Shown here piece by piece: positions 57,217 to 64,000 of a DNA stretch of 64,000 nucleotides. The number at the start of each line of letters is the position of its first letter. Within the stretch, counting starts at the first letter, position 1. Source of the stretch: Bacteroidales bacterium UBA5326 (GTDB lineage: Bacteria > Bacteroidota > Bacteroidia > Bacteroidales > UBA932); assembly GCA_002408205.1 (NCBI GenBank), contig DHQY01000007.1, forward strand, positions 220,924-284,923, read 5' to 3'. The notes under the pieces are model-generated. The model made no database searches, was not told the origin of the DNA, and saw only the letters and a program-made list of their open reading frames with translations. The translations under genes and the position numbers were made by a program.

Positions 57217-58803
57217 AAAATTCGTATACAAATACCGCTTTATCTTGAGCGTGGGCGTCTTTTCAAACTCTTCCTGCTGTTCATAGACCTTAGTGATCCT
57301 CGATATCTTGCTTACTCTCTCGTTCACGAATTGCATAATATCGGCATAAACCTCGTTCATATGGTCCCTGAGTTCCTGTTTCAAATCCTGAAAATAAACC
57401 AGGGCCACCAGTTTGTCTTTTTCCTGGATTACTACAGACTCCGTCACTAAAGAATGGGTATTAAGCACACTTTCAATCTCCTCGGGATAGATATTCTCTC
57501 CGTTAGACCCTACAATCATATTATTCAGCCGGCCTCTGATGAAAAGACGTCCCTTTTTATCCAACACACCCATGTCTTTTGTCCGGAACCAGCCGTCCGG
57601 AGTGAAAGCCTCCTGGTCGGCCTCGGGGTTCTTAAAATATCCATTCATTATGCAGGGGGTTTTGACCTCAATACCACCCACTCCCGTCTCGGGGTTCACA
57701 TTGCTCAGTCTCATTTGAATTCCGTCCAGAATATGCCCGGTTGACTGCAAACAGGTATCGGGGTGCACGGCGGCAGCCAATAACGGAGCGGTTTCTGTTA
57801 ATCCGTATCCGATGGAATACGGGAACCGGGCCTCTCTGAGGAATTTTTCCGTAGGTCCGTTTAATTTTGCCCCGCCAATCCCGAAAAATTTAAGCCTTCC
57901 GCCAAATGTACTGTACAGTTTTGCCCCGGCAACCCGGTGCAGCAGTCGACGCACAAAACGGATTTTATAGATCATCTTCAGCAACTTGTTCCCGGTAAAT
58001 TTACCCAGCACCTGGCGGGCATATAACTTTTCTACGATGAGCGGAACGGAAAGCATAAACGTGGGCCGCACTTGCTTAAGTGCAGGCAATAAGCTGGTTG
58101 CAGTTGGAGGGACACCCAGGTACACTACCGACGCCCCGCGCATAAAAGGATATAACATCCCCAAAGAACACTCGTATGTGTGCGAGAGAGGCAGAATAGA
58201 AAGGAACACGTCGTCGGGATTTGCTTCCATGGTATTGAGCACGAAATGCAGCTGAGTACACAACGCTTTATGACTCAGCATAACACCCTTAGGCGATGAC
58301 GTAGTTCCAGATGTATAAATAATTGCGGCCAGGTCCCCGGGTATGGGATCTGCAGTTACAGCCAGTTCTCTTTCGAGTGACCAATCCTTGTGTGCAATCA
58401 CCGCCAGATTTACAGCGCGGACTACCACATTCATGCGGGACACAGCACTCTTCGGGACCTTCGCATACAGTTTGTCAGACACAAACAACGCTTTTGATTC
58501 GGAATGCTCAAGAATACCAGAAATTGCGTCTGCGGAAAAATCAGGTAGTATAGGCACAATTACCATTCCCGAGATGACTGTGGCAAAATAACAAACACTC
58601 CAGTTGGGCATATTGCTGCTGAGCAACGCCACTTTATCGCCCTTAGTCATCCCAGCTTTTCTAAATATATCAACCATTTGCCTAACCCTCTCGCCAAATT
58701 GTTCATAGGAAAGCGATTCCCCGTTGAACAACGAAGAAACAGGTCTTTTAGCAAAAGATTTTATACTGTTTAAATAAAGTTCTTTAATTGTAGGATAAAT
58801 CAT
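57187..58803 (-). CDS. AMP-dependent acyl-CoA synthetase/ligase
   Basis: Start at ATG 58803 (MIYPTIKELYLNSIK), 538 residues; an in-frame TTG at 58821 is less likely. The adenylate-forming signature AAIIYTSGTTSSPKGVMLSH (~165-185), the YGLTETAPLL motif and the late RTKDMGVLDKKGRLFIRGR are present. It activates a carboxylic acid, probably a long-chain fatty acid, to acyl-CoA or acyl-AMP. It converges on the acyl-ACP thioesterase gene, sharing 4 bp, which hints at paired fatty-acid release and recapture. Confidence 0.92.
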   Translation of the reverse strand: MIYPTIKELYLNSIKSFAKRPVSSLFNGESLSYEQFGERVRQMVDIFRKAGMTKGDKVALLSSNMPNWSVCYFATVISGMVIVPILPDFSADAISGILEHSESKALFVSDKLYAKVPKSAVSRMNVVVRAVNLAVIAHKDWSLERELAVTADPIPGDLAAIIYTSGTTSSPKGVMLSHKALCTQLHFVLNTMEANPDDVFLSILPLSHTYECSLGMLYPFMRGASVVYLGVPPTATSLLPALKQVRPTFMLSVPLIVEKLYARQVLGKFTGNKLLKMIYKIRFVRRLLHRVAGAKLYSTFGGRLKFFGIGGAKLNGPTEKFLREARFPYSIGYGLTETAPLLAAAVHPDTCLQSTGHILDGIQMRLSNVNPETGVGGIEVKTPCIMNGYFKNPEADQEAFTPDGWFRTKDMGVLDKKGRLFIRGRLNNMIVGSNGENIYPEEIESVLNTHSLVTESVVIQEKDKLVALVYFQDLKQELRDHMNEVYADIMQFVNERVSKISRITKVYEQQEEFEKTPTLKIKRYLYTNFKNNKKRAAS

Positions 58804-58840
58804 TTTTATAGTATAATTCAAACAAGAGCAGTATACATAG

Positions 58841-58848
58841 CAAAAATA
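58841..58848 (-). promoter_or_regulatory. -7 element of the acyl-CoA ligase gene (TATTTTTG)
   Basis: A minus-strand TAnnTTTG match lies 37 nt before ATG 58803. The divergent Nudix gene has only a near match (TATCTTTA, 58862-58869). Confidence 0.42.
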
Positions 58849-58893
58849 GTGCCGATTTTTATATCTTTACAGATCTCTATTTAAGAAAGTTAT

Positions 58894-59439
58894 ATGAATT
58901 GGAAAATCCTATCGAGCCGCTATCTTTTCAACAGACCATGGCTGACAGTCAGGTGCGAATCCCTGGAAATTCCCGGAGGACATGTTATCCCGGAGTATTA
59001 CGTACTGGAATATCCTGAATGGATTAATATTACAGCCATAACGCCAGAGGGAGAATTTATCTTTGTAAAGCAGTACCGGCGGGGGCTTGACGTTGATTCG
59101 CTGGAATTATGTGCAGGAGTCTGTGATCCGGGTGAAACGCCTCTCGAGGCTGCAAAACGTGAGTTGCTGGAAGAAACCGGGTACGGCATGGGCGAATGGA
59201 GTCTGATCATGACAATTTCCGCCAATCCCGGAACACACAATAACCTGACCTATTGTTATCTTGCCAGAAATGTCTACCCCGTGGCACCTCCTCACCCGGA
59301 AGAAACAGAAGATCTTTCCGTTCATTTGCTGTCTGAAAATCAGGTTCTGGACCTTTTAAAGAACGACGAGTTGAAGCAGGCCCTGCATGTGGCTCCCTTA
59401 TGGAAATATTTTGCTTATATTTGTTTGTCTTATAAATAA
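58894..59439 (+). CDS. Nudix hydrolase, ADP-ribose pyrophosphatase-like
   Basis: The 181-residue protein has a complete Nudix box GVCDPGETPLEAAKRELLEE (~75-95), continuing TGY, and a preceding beta region with EFIFVKQYRRGLD. This arrangement is like ADP-ribose pyrophosphatases (NudF group), which hydrolyse nucleoside diphosphate sugars to AMP and a sugar phosphate. The exact substrate is inference. The next gene begins 5 bp downstream in the same direction. Confidence 0.9.
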   Translation: MNWKILSSRYLFNRPWLTVRCESLEIPGGHVIPEYYVLEYPEWINITAITPEGEFIFVKQYRRGLDVDSLELCAGVCDPGETPLEAAKRELLEETGYGMGEWSLIMTISANPGTHNNLTYCYLARNVYPVAPPHPEETEDLSVHLLSENQVLDLLKNDELKQALHVAPLWKYFAYICLSYK

Positions 59440-59444
59440 ATCAT

Positions 59445-60158
59445 ATGAAAACTATTGCTACCCTTTTATTTGTTTTGTTCAGTGCCAATCTGGCTATGGC
59501 GCAAGCCGGAGAAGAGGTCGCTTTGCAGGATACACTTCGTAATTTTAGCCTTAAGGTTGTAGATAAAAAAGGGAAGCCGATGAGTGGCATCGCAGTCAAT
59601 TTTACAGCAAACACTGCCACGCTTTTAACTGACAATCTTGGTATTGCCAGGCTGGAAGGCATATCCGACAAAGACACCATGACAGTTATGCTCCCTGTCA
59701 TTGGCCCAACGGAGATTCCGCTTTACGGGCTCGATTCCGTATTGATCACCATGAAGTCCGGCAAGAAGTTTAAAATCAAAAGCCACCACCCTCAGGATTT
59801 AACCAGAACCACTCCTACCAACACAATCAGTAATGTTCCCGAGTTACTTAAAACCCGGCCGGCCCGAGATTTGGCCGAGCTGCTTACCGGCCTTGTACCG
59901 GGACTGCGAATCACTTACGGGCCTAACGGAATTACAGCCAATATACGGGGTATGAGCAGTATAAACAGCAGCAACGAACCGCTTATTGTGATCGACGGTA
60001 TGTCGTACGATTCATTCAGTGTAGTCAACAATTTTTTGGATGTGTATACTATCCAGAAAATTGAAGTACAAAAGGACGGAAGTCTTTACGGCATGAGAGG
60101 GGCCAACGGCGTAATTGTTATCACTACAAAAGGCAACACCGCAAATACATTAAATTAA
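59445..60158 (+). CDS. Stand-alone TonB plug-domain protein
   Basis: A 237-residue exported protein with a signal peptide (ending LAMAQ), a carboxypeptidase-like beta domain (~30-105) and a complete SusC-type plug domain (~130-232: LAELLTGLVPGLRITYG, NIRGMSSINSSNEPLIVIDG, GANGVIVITTKG). It stops exactly where a receptor barrel would begin. It could be the relic of a truncated receptor, but the intact signal and domains suggest a functional periplasmic or surface protein of its own kind. It follows the Nudix gene by 5 bp. Confidence 0.78.
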   Translation: MKTIATLLFVLFSANLAMAQAGEEVALQDTLRNFSLKVVDKKGKPMSGIAVNFTANTATLLTDNLGIARLEGISDKDTMTVMLPVIGPTEIPLYGLDSVLITMKSGKKFKIKSHHPQDLTRTTPTNTISNVPELLKTRPARDLAELLTGLVPGLRITYGPNGITANIRGMSSINSSNEPLIVIDGMSYDSFSVVNNFLDVYTIQKIEVQKDGSLYGMRGANGVIVITTKGNTANTLN

Positions 60159-60239
60159 CTTCTAACTTCTCACTCCTAACTTCTCACTCCTCACTTCTCA
60201 CTCCTAACTTCTCACTCCTAACTTCTCACTCCTAACTCC
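60157..60239 (+). repeat. 14-bp minisatellite (AACTTCTCACTCCT)
   Basis: Five full 14-bp units (60164-60233, the third with a first-base change) plus partial units at both ends run from the stop of the plug gene to the base before the racemase ATG. The last partial unit AACTCC touches the start codon, so copy-number change would alter the racemase leader but not the reading frame. Confidence 0.9.
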
Positions 60240-60938
60240 ATGAAAATTTCTTGTCCGGGGATGGTAGGCGGTCTGGGACCGGCCTCTACCGTAACATACT
60301 ATCAGAAAATAATTGAGGGTTTCAGAGAACGTACCGGAGACGGGAGCTACCCTTATATGGTCATTAACAGCGTGGATATGAGCAGCGTGCTGGATTGCAT
60401 GGAACGAAAAGACTACGACACGCTCCTGCGTCTGTTGAGCACTGCCGTGGAAAAACTGAAAAGAGCCGGCGCCGGTTTTGCGTTTATTGCGTCCAACACC
60501 CCCCATATTGTATTCCCAGCGCTTAAGTCCGCATCCCCCATACCTTTGGTGAGCATTGTTGACGCTACCGTGCGCAACGCCTGCATGGCAAAATATAAGA
60601 AAGTCCTGCTCACAGGAACTCTCTTCACAATGGAAAACACGTTTTATTCAGACGCTTTTGATGCCGAAGGCATTCGTTGTGTCGTTCCCGAAAAGCATGA
60701 ACGCCTTGTAATTCAGAACATTATTTTTCCCAACCTGGAAGATGGAATAGTGGATCCTGTACAGAAAAAAACCTTTATCGATATCTGCGAGCAAATAATC
60801 GCAAAAGAAAAAACAGACGCCGTCATTCTGGGTTGCACCGAACTTCCCATGCTTGTAAAACCGGGTGAATTAAGTGTCCCGAGCATCGATACGCTGGAAG
60901 CGCACGTAGAACTGATCCTCGATACGTTATTCAGCTAA
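60240..60938 (+). CDS. Aspartate/glutamate racemase family protein
   Basis: The 232-residue protein has the family glycine loop PGMVGGLGPASTVTYY and two half-sites: SNT at 85-87 (in ASNTPHIV) and LGCTELP with Cys199. Classical racemases have a Cys in the first position (CNT); here it is Ser85, as in some YgeA-like homologues that keep one Cys. It may still racemise one enantiomer or have another lyase-like role. The minisatellite lies immediately upstream. Confidence 0.85.
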   Translation: MKISCPGMVGGLGPASTVTYYQKIIEGFRERTGDGSYPYMVINSVDMSSVLDCMERKDYDTLLRLLSTAVEKLKRAGAGFAFIASNTPHIVFPALKSASPIPLVSIVDATVRNACMAKYKKVLLTGTLFTMENTFYSDAFDAEGIRCVVPEKHERLVIQNIIFPNLEDGIVDPVQKKTFIDICEQIIAKEKTDAVILGCTELPMLVKPGELSVPSIDTLEAHVELILDTLFS

Positions 60939-60942
60939 AAAC

Positions 60943-62529
60943 TTAAAAGAACAGGGTGAACGAAACGGAATAACTTCTTGTCTTAATATTATAGCCGGGC
61001 AGCACATGGGGGCGCATAAGATCCGTAAGCCCTATGCGGTCTTCGAATGCCAGCTGAAACACAGAGGTACGTATACCCAACCCGATACCCATACCGGCTT
61101 CATGATGGAACATATCGTCCCTGAAACTTAACGAAGGCGAACAAAGAGAACTAGCGAAATACCACCTGTAATATCCTGTTAAAGAGGCGAATACGCCAAT
61201 AGGCAACGTGTTGAACCCGGGAATATGTACCTTTACGGTAACCGGGACTCCCAACGCATAGAGATTCATGTGGTTAAAAAAGGCATAACCCGTAGCCGTT
61301 GCATAGTTCATGCCCAGGCTTTCAAAAAGTACCGAGCCGTTCAATTCCATGAGGCCTTTCCACAAAACCCTCCCCGTCACTCCGGCATTATAATAAAACC
61401 CGGATTTTCCTTCCAGTGCGCCCCTGGTAAAATGCATCCGGCTGTTTCCCAGTGCAGCGGTAGGTCCGTAGTGATAAGTCAGCTCGGGAACGTTATGCAC
61501 CGGTGACAGTTGTCCCGAGGCCTGAAGAACGCGGGAATCTCCAAAAACCTCCGCCACCTTTGTCATGTATTCTGTCACGTGGGTCATGCCGGTGAAATCG
61601 ATTGTTTCGGCATGATCCGAGACCTTATGGTAAGTGGAGGTAAGCCCTGTGGTAACGGCCAGCGTAGGGATAAGTTTTTCTGCAAAAGGCTTGGTGTCCG
61701 TGGCCGTGAACGGAGAAAGTTCAAACCCGGCAGTCCGTACACGAATTTTTCTTGGAACAGGCATGAGGTTTTTGGCCTCCGTAATAGTACGTGTTCCTAT
61801 TATTTTGAGCGAACCGGTCTTGCGGTAATGCCCCACCATGTCCATACTAATCATCACCTGAATGAGTTCGGGGGATACAATACTATCCTTCAGAAACTGT
61901 TCCGATCCCCACAAACCCTGCTCCTCGCCGTCGAAAGCCACGAAAACGATAGTACGGGAAAGCTTCTTCTCCTTAAGACTCCTTGCCATTTCTATAAGTG
62001 TCGCCGTACCCGAGGCGTTATCATCGGCCCCATTGTAAATAACATCTTTACCCTTACCGGCTTCCGATTTGGGATCGTATGCTCCCAGATGATCGTAATG
62101 TGCACCTATAACAATATACTCATTTTTTAAGGTGGAATGGCTTCCTGGTAAAATGCCAATAATATTACACCCTTCCAGCGGAGTCCCCAGCGAAATGCCT
62201 CCCACACCCGAGGGACGCGGCACCTCAAAATAATGAAAATAGCTGGTGCCGTTGTATTCTTCCAGCCCTATATCGGCAAACTGATCTGCGATATATTCAC
62301 CGGCAGTCAGATTTCCCTCAGAACCTATCAAACGGCCACCTAAAGAATCGGAAGCAAGAAAAAAAACATGCTCCCTGAGCCGCTTCTCCACAGGGCTGAT
62401 TACCGCCTGAGTCTGAGTCTGCGTTTGTGTCCGGACCTGCTGCCCGGCCTGTGCCCGGGCGGAAGAAATACCGTAAAAAGCGGAAAATAAGGCCAAAAGG
62501 CAACCCGTTGAAAGATAAGAAAACTTCAT
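60943..62529 (-). CDS. M28 family zinc peptidase fused to a beta-barrel-like C-terminal domain
   Basis: A 528-residue exported protein: signal peptide (~1-26), a short TQ repeat (33-41), an M28 aminopeptidase domain (~45-330) and a C-terminal domain (~350-528) of alternating aromatic strands ending in SVSFTLFF. Expected zinc ligands are visible: His144 (GAHYDH), Asp169 (NGADDNASG), Glu202/203 (DGEEQG), Asp230 (SMDMVG) and His301 (STYHKVSDH). The C-terminal part looks like a PorT/OmpA-type outer-membrane barrel, which would tether the peptidase to the membrane. That localisation is inference. Confidence 0.85.
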   Translation of the reverse strand: MKFSYLSTGCLLALFSAFYGISSARAQAGQQVRTQTQTQTQAVISPVEKRLREHVFFLASDSLGGRLIGSEGNLTAGEYIADQFADIGLEEYNGTSYFHYFEVPRPSGVGGISLGTPLEGCNIIGILPGSHSTLKNEYIVIGAHYDHLGAYDPKSEAGKGKDVIYNGADDNASGTATLIEMARSLKEKKLSRTIVFVAFDGEEQGLWGSEQFLKDSIVSPELIQVMISMDMVGHYRKTGSLKIIGTRTITEAKNLMPVPRKIRVRTAGFELSPFTATDTKPFAEKLIPTLAVTTGLTSTYHKVSDHAETIDFTGMTHVTEYMTKVAEVFGDSRVLQASGQLSPVHNVPELTYHYGPTAALGNSRMHFTRGALEGKSGFYYNAGVTGRVLWKGLMELNGSVLFESLGMNYATATGYAFFNHMNLYALGVPVTVKVHIPGFNTLPIGVFASLTGYYRWYFASSLCSPSLSFRDDMFHHEAGMGIGLGIRTSVFQLAFEDRIGLTDLMRPHVLPGYNIKTRSYSVSFTLFF

Positions 62530-62563
62530 AGCTTAAATATTCATTAAGCAAATATAGTAAAGA

Positions 62564-64000
62564 TCAGCCTACCAGGTACCCGCCTTTTGTACCGCCTCCG
62601 GGTCCCAGTTCAAATCTTTTGAAAGCCGCCTCCATAAGCAGAGGCTCATGCGTGACACACAGCACGGTATGACCGCCTGTAATCAGTTCATCAAAAAGCG
62701 TGAGCAGCAGTTCAATATCTTTCCGGTGCAATCCGCCCGTAGGTTCGTCGAGCAACAGCAACGCGGCGCCCTCTGAAAGCTGCGAAAGTCCCCTGACGAG
62801 TTTTAGCCGCTGCAACTCGCCCGTAGAGAGCGTGTCCAGCAGCCTGCCCGGCGAGAGATGTCCCAGACCGGTTTTGCGAAGGAAATCTAATACGGGTTTC
62901 AGCGCCTTATGCGCCCCAAAGGCATGTACCCCCTCCCATTCGTCGAACGTCATATGCAACACCCCGTCTATGTTTTTCCCTTCTACAGTAACGGCAAGCA
63001 TTTCATCTCTGAAACCGGTCCCTGCACAACATTCGCAGGGAGAGAACACATCGCTGAAAAAATCCATACTGACCTTATGGTATCCATTCCCCTCACAATC
63101 GGGACAACGACCCTCCCGGGATCCTTTCACAAAATGCGCCGCCTTATATGCCATTTGTCTGCATTCCGGAACAACAGCGAATACAGAGGCTATTGTCCCT
63201 GCAATATCCAGGTAATCGGCCACCATGGTTCCGGCATTTTTGAACGGGATCTGCTGTCCTACATATATCAGGCGGGAAAAGCATTCAAATCCGTTAATTT
63301 CGCAGCATGCCACCGGTCTTTGGGCAACATGGCTTTCATAGATCACCCCGTCCAGCAGGCTGGTCTTTCCGCTTCCGCTCACGCCGGTGATCACTGAAAG
63401 CACGCCCGAGGGGATCTCCAGATCTATGTTTTTCAGGTTATTGGCAAAGGCTCCCTTTATGGAAAGGCCTTTTCCGGGAACCCCAGCACACCGGAAGGGA
63501 ACAGTCACGGCCTTTTGTTCCGCGTTGGCAGCAGGTCCCCAATATACCACACTGCCACCCCTGTTGCCCGCTCCGGGACCCAATTCAAGAGTATACCCGG
63601 CCAAAGCGGTGAGTATGGGAGAGTGATCTACCATTACAATGGTGTTGCCCCGGGTATTCAGCTCCGTGACCAGTTGCCCCATGCGTTCCACATCGAGCGG
63701 ATGCAGTCCAAAAGAAGGCTCGTCCAGGATATAAGCCACCCCGGTAAGCGGGGCTCGCACCAAACCGGCCAGCTGTAAGCGCTGAAACTCACCTCCCGAA
63801 AGCGTTCCCACTATCCGATCGGTGGCCAGATAGCCCAGACCGGCACGGCACAATGCATTCAAACGTTCCCATATGCCAGGGCCCAGGGCCGCAGCCGCCT
63901 GCCGCTTAAGTTCGGTATTGAATTGCTGTGCGAAATCCGGCCTGAACCATTCCAGGGCATCTTCGGCCGTAAGGGCGGTCACCTGCCCAATATGCATGCC
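62564..64000 (-). CDS. UvrA-like ABC ATPase, partial (3' part)
   Basis: The frame runs off the window's end, so only the last 478 residues are visible. They contain two ABC signature regions (SGGEFQRLQLAG at ~65-76 and LSTGELQRLKLVRG nearer the end), Walker B strands (YILDEPSFGLHP, LLLDEPTGGLHRKD), a second Walker A (GVSGSGKTSLLDG) and a zinc-finger-like CPDCEGNG and CCAGTGF. This is the UvrA layout, but shorter and divergent, like the UvrA2 or drug-resistance homologues. The N-terminal part lies outside. Confidence 0.88.
   Translation of the reverse strand, partial: GMHIGQVTALTAEDALEWFRPDFAQQFNTELKRQAAAALGPGIWERLNALCRAGLGYLATDRIVGTLSGGEFQRLQLAGLVRAPLTGVAYILDEPSFGLHPLDVERMGQLVTELNTRGNTIVMVDHSPILTALAGYTLELGPGAGNRGGSVVYWGPAANAEQKAVTVPFRCAGVPGKGLSIKGAFANNLKNIDLEIPSGVLSVITGVSGSGKTSLLDGVIYESHVAQRPVACCEINGFECFSRLIYVGQQIPFKNAGTMVADYLDIAGTIASVFAVVPECRQMAYKAAHFVKGSREGRCPDCEGNGYHKVSMDFFSDVFSPCECCAGTGFRDEMLAVTVEGKNIDGVLHMTFDEWEGVHAFGAHKALKPVLDFLRKTGLGHLSPGRLLDTLSTGELQRLKLVRGLSQLSEGAALLLLDEPTGGLHRKDIELLLTLFDELITGGHTVLCVTHEPLLMEAAFKRFELGPGGGTKGGYLVG

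Noticed and set aside
60157..60239. Short repeats as a CRISPR array
   Set aside because: The units are 14 bp and directly adjacent with no spacers, and no cas genes are present. It is a simple tandem repeat.

Overview
The window looks like chromosome of an anaerobic, fermentative, saccharolytic member of the Bacteroidales (Bacteroidetes). The evidence is a SusC/SusD pair, many lipoproteins and TonB-dependent receptors, FecR-type anti-sigma signalling, carboxypeptidase-like regulatory domains, an [FeFe]-hydrogenase/AdhE fermentation cluster, and repeated Bacteroidetes-type promoters (TAnnTTTG at -7, in the best cases with TTTG 19 nt upstream). I cannot name a genus. I saw no rRNA, tRNA, insertion sequence, prophage or CRISPR array.

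Layout. 1-2964: end of a polysaccharide-utilisation locus (SusC C-terminus, SusD, surface lipoprotein) closed by a terminator. 3034-11628: a second forward unit with a DUF4369-like lipoprotein, two tandem pairs of (DUF6057-like membrane protein + CxxCH/beta-propeller lipoprotein), and a TIM-barrel glycosidase-like protein. 11617-15827 (minus): GH29 fucosidase, AI-2E-type permease, ZIP metal transporter and AraC regulator. 15960-22936: a four-domain sulfur-handling reductase with a MarR-type regulator, a long PurF-like amidophosphoribosyltransferase, a lipoprotein hydrolase, Hsp20 and RidA. 22996-25383: a TonB-dependent receptor.

25367-33253 (minus) is a rex-led operon: Rex, AdhE, a [2Fe-2S] NuoE-like protein, a PAS-containing sensory [FeFe]-hydrogenase (HydS type), a SpoIIE-type phosphatase and a catalytic [FeFe]-hydrogenase. 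It resembles the H2-responsive hydS/hydA2 unit described in Ruminococcus albus, but without a recognisable kinase. 33376-39980 (plus) is a complete-looking histidine operon, hisG-D-(C+B fusion)-H-A-F-IE. A His-rich leader peptide and an attenuator precede it. Its HisB dehydratase domain is fused directly to HisC, and the histidinol-phosphatase domain is absent. The two operons diverge from back-to-back promoters built on a perfect palindrome.

39982-46977 (minus) is a run of five exported proteins (SIMPL, PepC-like protease, PHP phosphoesterase, DPP-IV-like peptidase, GH30). 47038-54067 holds RpiB, a TonB-dependent receptor, an AAA ATPase with an altered Walker A, and an ECF sigma/FecR/STN-domain set. 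54068-55213 is a 1.1-kb non-coding island with repeats and hairpins. 55214-64000 carries an MFS transporter, an acyl-ACP thioesterase facing an acyl-CoA ligase, a Nudix hydrolase, a stand-alone TonB plug protein, a 14-bp minisatellite, an Asp/Glu racemase-like protein, an M28 peptidase fused to a beta-barrel-like domain, and the 3' part of a UvrA-like gene.
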